A stretch of DNA of 64,000 nucleotides from Balaenoptera acutorostrata (GCF_949987535.1 NC_080074.1:40965641-41029640); one strand, 5' to 3'; positions 33,000 through 45,430 are shown, numbered from the stretch's first letter. Made by a program: numbers and translations. Notes: generated by a model not told the origin, from the sequence alone.

Positions 33000-35560
33000 T
33001 GAGTTGTCTCTTTTTGGCCATCTGCTCTCCCAAATATATATATATTTTTTAATTTAGCTTCTCAAGTTCATGAAAAACCCACTGAGAATTGAAGCATCAT
33101 TTGCATTTATACTTAGTTATTTCATAGTTTTGTTTCTAGTGTAAGTGAACTTCACAAATTATGTTTTTTAAAAGTTATGTAGAAAAGCCATTGATTCTTC
33201 TTTACCAACCTTATAAATAGCCACCCTGCTACATTCATATATTTCTAACATTCTTTTGAGTCTTTTATGTGATAACATATTATCTGTGGATGATTATAAT
33301 TTTTCTTCATTTGTAATTTTTATTCTCCTTCTCTATTCCACTTTTATTTTTGCACTCACCAGAGTTTCCATCCCAGATAGAATTAAAATGGAGACAATAG
33401 ACCTCATTGCTCTACTCTTGACTTTAAAGGAAATGCTTATAAATTTTGTCAGTGACATTCTTTAATTTTAAGTAGTTTTCCTTTAGCAGAAGAAGGAATT
33501 TAAAATCTCTTCCCAGTTTAATAGAATTTTATTACTAGTTTTATCATTAATTTTTAGTATTAATGAGTGCTAACTTTTATCAAATGTTTTTTATCAGTCT
33601 GTTGAGATGGCCATATTGTTATTTGTTTCAATATCAATGTGGAGAATTACACTGACAGATTTTCTAACATTTTTGCATTGTTGGGATAAACCCACCTGTG
33701 TTTGATACATTAATCTCTTTTACATATTGTCAGAATGAACTTAATAATACCTATTTCAGATTTTTGTATGTTTTTACAAATTCTATTTACTTATAATTTT
33801 CTTCTCTTATATTTTGGCTTATCATCAAGATCACACTCATCTCACAGGAAGAATTGGTGAATATTACTTCTCTTTAGCTAATCTGTACTATTAGGCCTCT
33901 GCACTGTACACGTTTGTTAAAATTCATTTGTAAAATAATACAGGCCTAGTAGTTTAATATTCATAGTATTTGATGGATAGATTTGTAGCTACTGATTAAT
34001 CTGACTAAATTTCCTTAATGATTAAAAATATATCCAGACTTTCTTTTGCAGTCACTATTACATAAGTTACTTCTTTGTTTTAGGAAATGTACCATTTCAT
34101 ATGTTTTAAAATTTAATGGTCTAGAGTTTTTCCTAATGTTTGCTTTAATATTTTTACTCTCTATCCTATCTGTAATTCTATCTCACTTTTCATTTTTAGT
34201 AATATTTATTCATATATTTTCTTTTTACCACAACTATTCTTGCCAAAAATCCATCTATTATGTATCTTTTAAAATTTTAAAGTTCATGGTTTTATTAATC
34301 TTCTCTAATATTTGCTTTTATCTTTATTTCTCCAGTTCCTCTACTTTATTTGGATTTATTTTGTTGTTTTGTTTCTGAGTTCTTTGGCTGGATGCTTGCC
34401 TGATAATTTTATCCAATGCAAGTGGTTAGGTGTGTGTTTTCCTCCATGTGCCACTTCAGCTATTTTTCATAGGTTTGATATACAATGTTGTAGAATTTAA
34501 ATTTAATTGGTGCCTAAATTGTTGCACATATTCAGAGAATAAGTAATTGCTTTGCACTGGTTCATGTGTAGTGGTGAAGACTATTTTCTTAATTGTTGAA
34601 TGCTTTTCTTTTTTGGTTTTATTTTGTTACATTCTATGTAATTTTTCAGATTAATTTTTCCAGTTCACTAATTCTATTTTCAGCTGGGTCTCATGCATTT
34701 TAATTTATCCATTGTGTTTTAATTTTAAAAGTATAGTTTTCATTGCTACTAATTTTCTTTTTTCTTTTCAGATCCACCCGGCTTATATTTGTAGCTTCTT
34801 TTTTCCATATATACTTAATATATGACTTACACTCTTTTTATATTATTTCAAATCATATGATACTCTTGTAAGTTTAATTATGCTTCCTGTTGCTTCTGAT
34901 GATTTCATTCATGGTAGGTTAATTCTTTCTGTGCTCTGTAATTTTGGTTTCTGAATCCATGTTTCATTAGGCTTTAACTGTATAAATTCTTTGAGACCTG
35001 GCATGAAGTTGTGTCCCTCAAGGAAGAATTTGCTTTTACTCCTGCCACATATCTCTGGGAGCTATCAACTTGTGACCACTGCAATTTATTCATTTTTTAT
35101 CATTTTCTGTATTTTGCAGGTAATATAAGCACAAACATCAAACATGCAGAAGAGCAGTACCGTGGATTTTAATTCTCAGGCATTTTCTTTTTTCTTTCTT
35201 GCAGATCAACACAAACTTGTTTTCTTGTCGCCTCCATAGGGCAGTAAATAAGATTTTTTTCCAGTCCTTATAGCAATAAATAGATTTTTCTTCAGTCTTC
35301 CTTTTCACTGCAGGTGCCTTGCAAGCATTTCAGGTTTATGTGGGGACCTCAGTTCTTTACCCTCCTGGTAGCTTCTACAATCCTAGGTTCTATGTTTCTG
35401 AAATCTGTTAAGGCTCTTGGGGCAGACACAAGCTTCAGTTCCAATTGACAACTCTAGTTTCTGGACTCCTATTTGATTTTGGACCCTGAGTATTTCCTTT
35501 ACTTTCATATGAACTCAACTGTGCATCTGAAAGAGTGTTTGTTATGTTTTACAGAGTATT
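33000..35560 (-). mobile_element. Old L1 (L1M type), antisense, RT to 5' part
   Basis: Antisense ORF2 blocks: 'cttttatcaaatgttttttatcagt', 'gttgagatggccatattgtt' and 'gcattgttgggataaaccca' correspond to the reverse transcriptase region. Further right are AT-rich remnants and, near 34990-35090, a segment like an old L1 5' region ('gagacctggcatgaagttgt', 'tatctctgggagctatcaac'). No coding capacity is left. The right limit is uncertain. Confidence 0.65.
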
Positions 35561-35564
35561 ACTA

Positions 35565-36745
35565 AATGTTTTATGGAGGAAATAATTGTTTTAGCCTGCC
35601 ATACACAGCACTGGAGGAAAAAAATCACTTTTGAAGTTCTAAGAATGTGGGCATTAGACCTAGCATCTATTTATAAAAATAAAATAAAGTCGTTTTCACT
35701 CTAACTCAAATGTTAGTAATAACAAAACAATAATAACAACAAAACCCACAAAACTTTCAATTTGATCAGTTCCCCCACTTTAAATTAACAAATAACTCAT
35801 CAATTTATTACATTTGCTTTATTATCTATTTTTATTTCTCTGAGATCAAGGATATGTTACTATTATCATATTATAAATTTACTTTCTGAGGAAGTAATCT
35901 TCTTCTCTGATCATCGGCTTAAATATTCTGTCAATAATTGATTCCTCAATTGCCAAAATCTGCTTGATGTATTTCTGAGATAATTTTACTCTTACTTTTG
36001 TAAGAGTAAAATATGTAATACACAGTTTTACTTTGAGTCACAACCTGAAAATCAGTTAATCAAATGCCTCCTTAGATTCTTAGGCCAAATACAGGCAATG
36101 TTACAAGTGACAAGAGCTAAATTTATTTTTTAAGCTTATTTTTTAAAGACCACTGTTATAACTATTGTTTACTTCTTTGATTTTGGACAGTCTATCCAAT
36201 GTGACAAAGTACCTGAAGTGAAACTTCCAATCTTCAAGCATGAAAAGATTTTACTGGACACAGAGATATTTTCCAGGCATTAATCTACCTACCAGATCAG
36301 AAACATACATACATGTAGATATTATATTTGACTATCAACTGATTCACTAAGATTGTTTATATAGGAAATCTAAAGTTATACTGATCTAGAGGTATATTAT
36401 TGATTCAAATGTAAATCTATTTTATTAAAGGAGAGAACAACATCAAGTTTAGGTAGTAGAAATTGTCAAGTAAATTAAATCATAGAAAGTGGCACAGCTC
36501 ACCAAAATACTGTAGGAAAAAAACAAAATAAATAGAATAATTATAGAAAGTTTGAAATCTTGCACTGGAACTAATGGGGCAAAAAAAGCATAGCTTAGCC
36601 AAGTAGAGCTAAGGTTTCAGTTACTGCTAATGTTAAGTAGCTATGATATTTGGTTGTCTCAGCAATTGGACTACTCACTATTTCAAGGATATCATAATGA
36701 AAATACTCATATAAAATTGAGGAATACGACTGTTTCCACCACGTA
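35565..36745. other. Unassigned AT-rich sequence
   Basis: About 1.2 kb without a recognisable gene or repeat. Confidence 0.4.
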
Positions 36746-36752
36746 GGGCAAA

Positions 36753-36970
36753 CATGGGTAAACTATAGCCCTTGAGACAAATCCAACCTGCTGCCTATTT
36801 TTGTAAATAAAGGTTTGTTGGAACATAGCCACTCCCACTCATGTATATATTGTCTTTGAGGCATTCATACTAAAAATGGCCAAGTTGAAAAGTTGTGACA
36901 GACCATTTAGCTTACAAAGTATAAAATAGTTATTATTTAGCCCTTTACAGGAACATTTTGCCAACCCCTG
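36753..36970 (-). mobile_element. hAT-Charlie-type non-autonomous DNA element, antisense
   Basis: Same family as 24750-24954 in opposite orientation: 'gggtaaactatagcccttga', 'ttttgtaaataaaggtttgt', 'tggaacatagccactcccac', 'agccctttacaggaacattt', 'tgccaacccctg'. Confidence 0.88.
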
Positions 36971-37560
36971 GCTTAAGGAACATCTGCGGAAGAGTTTGAG
37001 AGGACTTTTACCTTTAGGCAAAGACAAGTTATATATAAGGAGTTAAATTGTACTGGTTTGATCCAGAGATGATAACTATTAACATTTACTGAAATTATTA
37101 TTGATACTAAACAGTTGTGTGTTCTACATATTAACATTATCGTCATGAGGAAAGTTTGCACTTTCCCAGGTTGGGGAATAGAAAAGGTAGAGTTATAAGC
37201 GGTGATGTTCTTACTTGACTGCTAATGTCATAAGCTGGCTTCAGGTTCTATGAGCCTGGCCAATGTTTAAACTGATTCTCTCACGTGGAACATTTTCGTA
37301 CGTTCTTCAGAAATCCCCCTTTGCTGGGGTCATTATCTGCATTTCCCTTGATACAAGTGATGTACTGTCAGCTCATTTTGTACTGTTTCTGCAGTCAGTA
37401 GATATCTAGCGATACTAGTTAGATTTCTTCCCCTTTGTACAGGATCAAATATAACCCATGCTGCTGTGCTCACTTATTCAGCTACAAGTGGTCTATGCAT
37501 TATTTTCCACAAGCTGGTAATAATGCAGCAGCTATTCTATTTTAGTTCTGCCATCAAATC
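36971..37560. other. Unassigned sequence
   Basis: No gene or clear repeat seen. Confidence 0.35.
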
Positions 37561-37589
37561 ACCCATATCTAGCTTTTTTTTAAGTATCA

Positions 37590-39199
37590 TTTTTCCCATT
37601 TTATTTTTTTTAATTGAAGTATAGTTGATTTACAATAATTATGTTAGTTTCAGACGTACAGCAAAGTGATTGAGTTATATATATATTTCAGATTATTTTC
37701 TATTATGTTATTATAAGATATTAAATATTGTCCCTGTGTTGTACAGTAAATCCTTGTTGCTTATTTATTTTATGTACAGGAGTTTGTATCTGTTAACCCC
37801 ATACTCCTAATTTATCCCTCCCCCTCCTCCCTTTCCCCTTTGGTAACCATAAGTTTGTTTTCTATGTCTGTGAGTCTGTTTCTGTTTTGTATATAGATTC
37901 ATTTGTATCATTTTTTAGATGCCACATTTAAGTAACATCATATAAAACTTGTCTTTCTCTGCCTGACTTACCTCACTTAGTATGATATTCTCTAGGTCCA
38001 TCCATGTTTCTGCAAATGGCAACATTTCATTCTTTTTTAAAACAATCCTGAGGAAAAAGAACAAAGCTGGAGGCATAATTGTCCCAGACTTCAGTCAATA
38101 CTACAGTATTGACTACAGTAATCAAAATAGTGTGGCATTGGCACAAAAATAGACATATAGATCAATGGGACAGAATAGAGATCTCAGAAATAAACCCACC
38201 CACATACAGTCAATTAATCTATAAAAAAGGAGGCAAGAATATACAATGGAGAAAAGACAGTCTCTTCCCCAAATCATGTTGGAAAAGCTGGACAGCCTCA
38301 TGTAAATCAATGAAATTAGGACACTCCCTCACACCACATACAAAAATAAACTCAAAATGGTTTAAAGACCTAAGAATAAGACATGACACCATAAATCTCC
38401 TAGAAGAGAACATAGGCAAAACATTCTCAGATATAAATTGTAGATATAGATTCTATATTGTAGATGTAGATTCTCAGATATAATTGTAGCAAATTAGATC
38501 AGTCTCCCAAGGCAAAAGAAATTAAAGCAAAAATAAACAAATGGGACCTAATTAAACTTAAAAGCTTTTGACAGAAAAGGAAACCATCAACAAAATGAAA
38601 AGACAACCTATGGAATGGGAGAAAATATTTGCAAATGCTGCAATTGACAAGGGGTTAATATTCAAAATATACAAACAGCTTGTATAACTCAATATCAAAA
38701 AGCAAACAACCCAATCAAAAAAAAATGCAGAAGACCTAAATAGATATTTCTCCAAAGAAGACATACAGGTGGTCAACAGGCACATGAAAAGATGCTCAAC
38801 ATTGCTAATTATTAGAGAAATGCAAATCTAAATCAAAATGGAGTATCACCTCACACTTGTCAGAATGGCTCCCATCAAAAAGTCTACAAATAATAAATGC
38901 TGGAGAGGGTGTGGAGAAAAGGAACCCTCCTACACTGTTGGTGGGAATGTAAATTTGTGTAGCCACTGTGTAAAACAATATGGAGGTTCCTTAAAAAACT
39001 ATAGAGCTAAGATAGTTTCCAGCAATCCCACTCCTGGGCATATGTCTGGAAAAAGTGAAAACTCTAATTTGAAAAGATGCATGCACCCCAATGTTCATGG
39101 CAGCACTAGCCAAGACATGGAAACAAGCCAAATGCTCACCAACAAATGATGAGTTTAAGAAGTTGTGGTATATGCATACAATGGAATATTACTCAGTCA
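37590..39199 (-). mobile_element. L1 with 5' inversion (twin-priming structure)
   Basis: Two L1 pieces in opposite orientation. 37595-38038 is antisense and holds the L1 3' end: an inverted A-tail, 3' UTR and the last ORF2 codons up to 'aaaagaatgaaatgttgcc' read on minus. 38041-39199 is sense ORF2 C-terminal sequence ending at 'aatggaatattactcag', exactly where the antisense piece begins in L1 coordinates. Read on the minus strand this is an inverted upstream segment followed by a sense 3' segment with a tail. That is the classic L1 5' inversion. Total about 1.6 kb. Confidence 0.85.
38041..39199 (+). pseudogene. L1 ORF2 C-terminal remnant (inverted segment)
   Basis: Readable ORF2 C-terminal stretches at 38079-38483 ('[19 protein letters not shown]') and 38838-39149 ('[14 protein letters not shown]'). 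A small duplication of 'gtagatatagattc' units occurs at about 38440-38475. Multiple stops and shifts. Confidence 0.88.
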
Positions 39200-40080
39200 T
39201 TTCTGGCTTTTGAGATTTTCCAAAGAGGATTCAGAAGACAAATGTTTCCTGAGTTAATCCTATGAAAGCCATTCTTTTTTCCTAGGCTTTTGGTAATGGA
39301 TCAATAATTTTATCCCTTCTCTTTCTGGGAGTGGGGCTCATAGCATAGCTTACAAGAAAGAAATTCTTCTAAAAATAACTCTCACTCTCAATTATTTTAT
39401 AACCTTGATATATGTGAAGAGTTCAGAATATTTAACTAGTTCTCAGAAAACAATTTTGAAATTTATGCATAAGTCTCTGGTACTGACAGCCATCAAACCA
39501 TGGTGGCTCAGACAAAACTGGATGAGTCTCATTTACACATACCATTTCACTGACCTAACTATGTGATAGAGTATGTGTCAGTCCAGACCTCCAACTTACT
39601 GCCATGGTTGTTGATGATTTTTTAAAGTAGGAACTGCCTTCTGGCATGGCTCTGTTATTCTTTGAAAAGTACCTCCAATATAATTGTGAAGACTGTACGA
39701 GAACAGGTATGAAATCTACTTTTACAATGCCTGGCATAGAGAGGAGGTATAATAAATGTATGTTTCTTTCCATAATGCACATAATTAACATGCCAAACCA
39801 TTTTATCAGAAGTCTCAAATTTAAAGCTTGACAGCTGAATTACCTGCATGATGATAATTTGCTAGAAGTTGGTATAAGAAATCCCCTTTTGACAAGGCCT
39901 TTACTCTTCAGATCATCAGTTTCCACCAACATGCCTCACACATTTCCTTATCTGGCCAGCCCAGACAGGTATTTACATTTGAAAACTTCATCTTTATTAT
40001 ATTTTACAATAAGATCCAAAATTCCTTTTCTCTCTGCTCATTAATAAAATCACCATAGCAGTGTACTTGATTATACAGCT
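39200..40080. other. Unassigned sequence with weak L2/MIR traces
   Basis: No gene seen. 'acaatgcctggcatagagag' near 39726 suggests a small L2/MIR tail, too short to delimit. Confidence 0.4.
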
Positions 40081-40084
40081 TGTG

Positions 40085-40545
40085 TCCCTGAAGACCCCAA
40101 CTACAACCTGCTCCTGGCTACCTGTGCCGTCATTTCTTACCTCTCCTCTACCTTTCACTGCTCTGGCCAAGTTGGCCTCTGCTATTCCTTGAACACAGCA
40201 AGTCAGAACCAGCTCAGGATGTCTCAGTTACTAGTGCCTCTGAATATAGCATACTTCTCCCAGATATCTGCCTAGTTTCTCCCAACATTTCTTTAGGTTC
40301 CTGTTGAAACAGAAGCATCACCTTCACAGAGAGGGTTCCCTGACCACCCTGTCTAAAATAGTTCTCCCTACTATTCTCATGCCCTGCTTTATTTTTCTCC
40401 AGAGTAGTTATTACTGCTTTATCTTTTATTATGTTCATTTATTTATTTATTGTTGTGTGTGGTCCTCAATAGAATGTAAGCTTCGCAAGAACAGGCTGCT
40501 ATGGACAGTACCTGGAATAATGCATAGAATCTAATAAGGACTCAA
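40085..40545 (+). mobile_element. L2 LINE 3' region
   Basis: Well-preserved sense L2: 'cagagagggttccctgacca', 'ccctgtctaaaatagttctc', 'tttatttatttattgttgtg', 'aatagaatgtaagcttcgca', 'agaacaggctgctatggaca', 'aatctaataaggactcaata'. Confidence 0.9.
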
Positions 40546-40559
40546 TATATATAAGCTGT

Positions 40560-41150
40560 TGTTTTTTATTGAGATATGACTGTCATATGACACTATATTA
40601 GTTTTAGGTGTACAACATAATGATTTTGATGCATGTATATATTGCAAAATGATTACCACAATAAGTTTAATCAACATCCATCACCACACATAGTTTAAAA
40701 TTGTTTTCTTGTGATGAGAACTTTTAAGATTGATTCTCTTAGCAACGTTCAAATGTACAATGCAGTATTATTAACTATAGTCTTCATGCAATAAATTACA
40801 TCCCTAGGACTTATTTATTTTTATTATTGGAAATTTGTAGTTCTGACTACCTTCAACTCATTTTACCTACCCCTTACCCCTCCCTCTGGTAACCACCAAT
40901 CTGTTCTCTGTATCTGTGTGTTCAGTTTGCAGAGTTTTTTTTTTAGTTTCCACATAAAAGTGAGATCATATGGTATTTGTCTTTCTCTGTCTGACTTTTT
41001 TCACTTAGCATAATAGCCTCAAGATCCATTCATGTTGTCAAAAATGACAGGATAACCTTCTTTTTAGTGGCTGAATAATATTCCATTTTATATATGCACA
41101 TTTTCCTTATCCATGTTCATCCGTGATGAACACTTAGGTTGTTTTATTGG
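40560..41150 (-). mobile_element. 5'-truncated L1, antisense
   Basis: Antisense L1 3' UTR and end of ORF2: 'tgtacaacataatgattttg', 'cccttacccctccctctggt', 'aaaagtgagatcatatggta', 'acttagcataatagcctcaa', 'ggctgaataatattccattt'. It sits immediately after the L2 at its inverted 3' end. Confidence 0.9.
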
Positions 41151-41295
41151 CTGATTAGCCAGAGTTGAAAACACTTCATTGAATAATACAGAGACAACGT
41201 TAAGCATATGTGGTGGTTGTGATGAGGTGGTAGTGGTGGGGACTTTGATTCATGAGCCTGTAGTCAAGTCATATGAATTCAAAAGATAAGCCTTG

Positions 41296-41660
41296 GGGCT
41301 TCCCTGGTGTTGCAGTGGTTAAGAATCCACCTGCCAATGCAGGGGACACAGGTTTGAGCCCTGGTCCAGGAAGATCCCACATGCCGCGGAGCAACTAAGC
41401 CTGTGTGCCACACCTACTGAACCTGCACTCTAGAGCCCACGAGCCACAACTACTGAGCCCACGTGCTGCAACTACAAAAACCCATGTGCCTAGAGCCTGT
41501 GCTCTGCAACAAGAGAAACCACTGCAATGAGAAGCCCAAGCATCGCAACAAAGAGTAGCCCCCGCTCGCTGCAACTAGAGAAAGCCGACACGCAGCAATG
41601 AAGACCCAGCACAGCCAAAAATAAAAATTAATTAATTAATTAAATTAAAAACAAAACAAG
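41296..41660 (+). mobile_element. CHR-type SINE, long form with internal duplication
   Basis: tRNA-derived head, a body about 60 bp longer than the copy at 25987 because a 'gagccacaactactgagccc'-like unit is partly repeated (41425-41480), and an A-rich tail with (AATT)n. Perfect 16-bp target duplication 'caaaagataagccttg' at 41280-41295 and 41662-41677. The B box reads GGTTTGAGCC (41351-41360), one change from consensus. Confidence 0.96.
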
Positions 41661-41743
41661 ACAAAAGATAAGCCTTGAAAACAGTTCTCTCCGTAACTTT
41701 TAATAAGGTCTAAAATAAGACAAAGAAGAAAACTTCTGACTTC

Positions 41744-42110
41744 TGTGATGGTTAATTTCATGTGTCAACTTAGCTGGGCCACAGTGCCCAGATATTTGGT
41801 CAAACATTATTCTGGATATTTCCATAAGAATGCTTTTTTGGATGAGATTAATAGTCTAAATTCATGGACTTTGAGTAGAGCAGATTACCCTCCATCATGT
41901 GGGTGGGACTCATCCAATCAGTTGAAGACTGTAATAGAATAAAGACTTATCTCCCCCCGCCCCCAAAAGGAGATCTGCCAGCAGACTGCCTTTGGACTTG
42001 AACTTCACATTGATTCTACCCTGGGTCTCCAGCCTGCTGGACCACCCTGTAGATTTGGGGTTTGCCAGCCTCCATAACTTCATGAGCTAATACCTTAAAA
42101 TCAATCAATC
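41744..42110 (+). mobile_element. Old LTR-like interspersed repeat
   Basis: Begins 'tgatggttaatttcatgtgt' and continues with 'caacttagctgggccac', 'cccagatatttggtcaaaca', 'gggactcatccaatcagttg', 'ccagcagactgcctttggac', 'ggtctccagcctgctggacc', 'gccagcctccataacttcat'. This is a very common mammalian repeat that I recognise but do not name with certainty. The right end decays into (AATC)n and (TC)n simple repeat. Confidence 0.75.
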
Positions 42111-42152
42111 AATCCAACTCTCTCTCTCTCTCTCTCCCTCTATCTCTTGCTT
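42100..42152. repeat. (AATC)n and (TC)n simple repeats
   Basis: 'aatcaatcaatcaatcc' followed by about 30 bp of TC-rich dinucleotide repeat, at the end of the LTR-like element. Confidence 0.9.
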
Positions 42153-42154
42153 TT

Positions 42155-42850
42155 TCTGTATAAATATACATATATATAATGAACAATATAGCTTCCAAAA
42201 TGGAGTCATCAACTTAAATATCTTGAATTAACGTTTAAGACAAAAATCTCATATATTTATGCTCTGTAGCTCACATGAGATTTAAGTACCTTTGAATGAC
42301 CGGCAAATGACAAAACGAATTAAGGGGGAAGAAATAAAAGAATCAGACTATGTTAATAAAAATAAGTCTATTCAACTATACAGATTAAAAGTCTGTATAC
42401 TGAAACTCTGATTTTTATTGTAAGCTTTTTCTTGTCCTAAAATAATTTATTTCTCAATAACATAATAACAGTAGCAGCTATACTTCTGCATCATATTATA
42501 CATTATTACCTGGTTTAAGAATCTGGTGATTATATGTCTAAATTTTATGACCCATGAAGGGTCATAATGTTAATTTCTGAGACCAGCAGGTCAATTCTAA
42601 ACAATTCTATAACATGCAATACCTAGCATGGCATTTATTTAGAGAAATCAAATTTCTGAAATAAACTTGTATTCAGCAAATCGTCCCATGAAAGAAAAAT
42701 GTTTGTGCTAACATGAAGCTAAGATTGAGGTTTTTAAGAACCACATTTATATTCTGAATTTCCACAAATTTTTTATTACTTTTATATCAAAGAGATTCTC
42801 CATCTTGTTTATTGCTCCCCAGAAATTCCTAGTTTATTTTGAATGTAATG
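42155..42850. other. Unassigned AT-rich sequence
   Basis: No gene or clear repeat seen. Confidence 0.4.
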
Positions 42851-42854
42851 CATA

Positions 42855-43240
42855 TAGGTTAAGATGAGGCTGCTTCTTTCAGAAAACTTTACCTGAGCTT
42901 CTTCTGTGCTCACACAACACCTTGGTCTTGAATCAACTAGAATTTAAGTATCCCCCCAAACTGGAACAGTTTATTGTCTATTTTTGGACTCAGAATTTTT
43001 TTTTTAATATTGACAATGAGAAGTATTGTTTTTGTTTGTTTGCTTGTTTTGGCCACAACACAGCTTGCAGGATCTTAGTTCCCCAACCAGGGATCGAACC
43101 TGGGCCCTTGGCAGTGAAAGCACAGAGTCCTAACTACTGGACCGCCAGGGAATTCTCTGGACTCAGAATTTAGCAATGTTCCTGACATAGAGTAATTAAG
43201 TAATAAACATTTAGTGAAGAAATAAAAGAATGAATGATGA
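42855..43240 (+). mobile_element. L2 LINE 3' end, split by a SINE
   Basis: Left part: 'actttacctgagcttcttct', 'gtgctcacacaacacctt'. The right part, after the SINE, is the L2 terminus: 'aatgttcctgacatagagta', 'taataaacatttagtgaaga', 'aagaatgaatgatg'. The two halves are in the correct order on either side of the SINE. Confidence 0.7.
42999..43157 (-). mobile_element. CHR-lineage SINE, antisense, short form, inserted in L2
   Basis: Inverted A-rich tail (T-rich) followed by 'ggccacaacacagcttgcag', 'gatcttagttccccaaccag', 'ggatcgaacctgggcccttg', 'accgccagggaattct'. Perfect 14-bp target duplication 'tggactcagaattt' at 42985-42998 and 43158-43171. Confidence 0.95.
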
Positions 43241-43339
43241 TCAAGTCACTGGGAAAACAAACATAAAACATGCTACGATTGTTATATTTTGACTCTAGCT
43301 TGGGGCAACAAACTTATAGAAGTGAAACTCACAGTGAAG

Positions 43340-43800
43340 AATATATATGGAAAAACAGTACAAATTGAAGAGGGACGCAGAATCAAAATGAACAGAATAG
43401 GACTAAGGTTAGTCGGGGAAGACTTCCTGAGGGAAGCCAATTTCAAAGCTAATCGCAGAGACTTCAACAGGCATGGAACAGAAGTATATGTGGGAGTGTG
43501 TACCTTTGGGAATAAGGAGAACATTCAAGGCTGGAGGAGAATGAGAAGCAGAATCTTAAAGCCAGTTTCTACCAAAAAAGTTATACAGAGAAAAGCACGC
43601 CAATTGGATTGAAGAGGGCCTGTTTGCTGGTGCAATAGAGGCAAAGATCAGTTGGAGAGGACCACTGAGGATGCCAAGCTGAAGAGTTTGGATTTAATAT
43701 GGTAGACACCAGGGTGCTCTGCCCTAAGGGTCCTTGAGTAGGAATGACATGATGAAAATGGTGCTTGAGAAAGATTATTCTTGCAGCAGGGGGTCAATAG
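43340..43800 (-). mobile_element. L2 LINE, antisense
   Basis: Antisense L2 in order: 'gtcggggaagacttcctgag', 'ggagaatgagaagc', 'aatttggatttaatatgg'-type 'agtttggatttaatatggta', 'gagtaggaatgacatgatga', 'gaaagattattcttgcagca'. The 107-codon frame at 43289-43612 lies in it and is not a gene. Confidence 0.75.
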
Positions 43801-45430
43801 CCTAATACTCTAAAGGGGAACATTTACACCTAACACATTCACCCAAACATTACACTCTGCCACCCTAACGGGCCTCAGTGATCACAAGAGACTATTTTTG
43901 GAAGGCCCTGCACTTTTGGTGGCATATTTCACTCATGTTTTTTGCCAAGGGACTTCTTGTCCCTTCTTTTCTCTTATCTTTGTACTTTAACAAATACCCT
44001 GCCGCTGGCAGATAGGATCCACGATCATTTGTTTTCTGCCGCCTGTGGCAGATTGATGAAAACAGTTGCATTTTAAGCTACTTCTCTGTGTTTCCTTGAT
44101 GGTGACTTCAGTTGTGACAGGGGCATTAACCTTAGGGGTGAGGAAACAATTCTTACTTCATGCTTTCTCAGTTCAGACCTTCTTCTCAGCAGGGAGAAAG
44201 CAAATCATGTACATTATTTGAAGCAATTCTGTGATTTATCCACTGGGTACTGACCTACAATCAAGTGAACTTTGCTTAAAACCTCCGAATGGATTTTTAA
44301 CTGCTTCTGTGGGGCGAAGGGAGACATATTCATGCAGCCACCTTCTCAAAAGCAAACTTCTCTAAAGAATTGTCCGAAAAGCCAAGGAGTGTGCTGCATC
44401 TTTAACCATAAATTGACTTATACCCAATTTTAAAAATAGAGCAAAATCTCACCTTATTTCTTGAAAAACAGATGCCAATTGTATAAGCATACCAAACGCA
44501 AGAGAGAGAAAATTCCTCAAATTCAGTTTTCTCAAAATTTATGTCAAAGAGTTAAACACCATTGCTATTTTATAAATGGAGACTGAAAATTAAGAAATAT
44601 CAAATTATTTTCTATGCCTGTCCAAATGGGTCTTACTAGAGAATTTGAACTAGAGGTGATTTAAGAAATTCACACCTTGATTACTGACTAAGTTATCAGA
44701 TTATGATCCAAATTATAGAGCTCTGTTTCAGTGACAGCTTATTTGGTTGAAACTTAGTGAATCAAATTGATAAGTTTAATGATTAATCAATTTTGTATTA
44801 ATACATTTTAGATGAGAATACATTTTATCCTACCCTGCACTCCAAAGCAATGGTTTATTACCTTCTGGGAATTTACCAGTCTAACACTCTTTGATCTCAT
44901 GTCAATCTTTTACTCCTTTTCTACAAAAAAAAAAAAAAAAAAAAAGAAAAGAAAGAAAGAAAAGAAAATTAAGTGAATTAAAAATAATTTTATTTTGAAC
45001 TAAATTTTTTTTTTGCTACTTTGAAGATGGAGACCTTTTAGGGTGTCATATTACAGGGTTGACTATCAGGGCCACTGAGAAGTGGCATAGCTACTTTACA
45101 GTAAGATATTTCTGGGCAATGTGTCAGAGGCTGTCAGTTCCAGAGGGTGCCATGTGGAGTGGGGCCTGGCATTTGGTAGATGAAGAGGGAAACAGCTAGG
45201 ACAGTGAAAAGTGATAGCCATATAATCCAGAATTGCTTCTCCACATTGTTAGTGGTAAATTTTATGATCACCTGAGTGACGGGCTAAAGTGCTGGATAAA
45301 TGAGGACTTAACAAGAGCAGAGGGATTCTATGTAGAAGGAATACCTCATTCCGAACAATGCCAAAAGGAATGGTTCCTAACCAGGAGTTCTGGTAAAAGG
45401 CATAAGGACTGGCATGGAATCTTGGAAGCA
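43801..45430. other. Unassigned sequence with a possible conserved block
   Basis: No gene seen. 43980-44400 is repeat-free to my eye and retains some CpGs and clustered short motifs ('gcattaaccttaggggtgag' near 44124). A poly-A/(GAAA)n run lies at 44925-44966 and has no recognisable retroelement body upstream. Confidence 0.35.

Noticed and set aside
34046..34378. 110-codon hydrophobic frame resembling a membrane protein
   Set aside because: T-rich antisense remnant of an old L1; hydrophobic residues follow from T-rich codons, not from selection.
43289..43612. 107-codon plus frame as a gene
   Set aside because: Lies in an antisense L2 segment.
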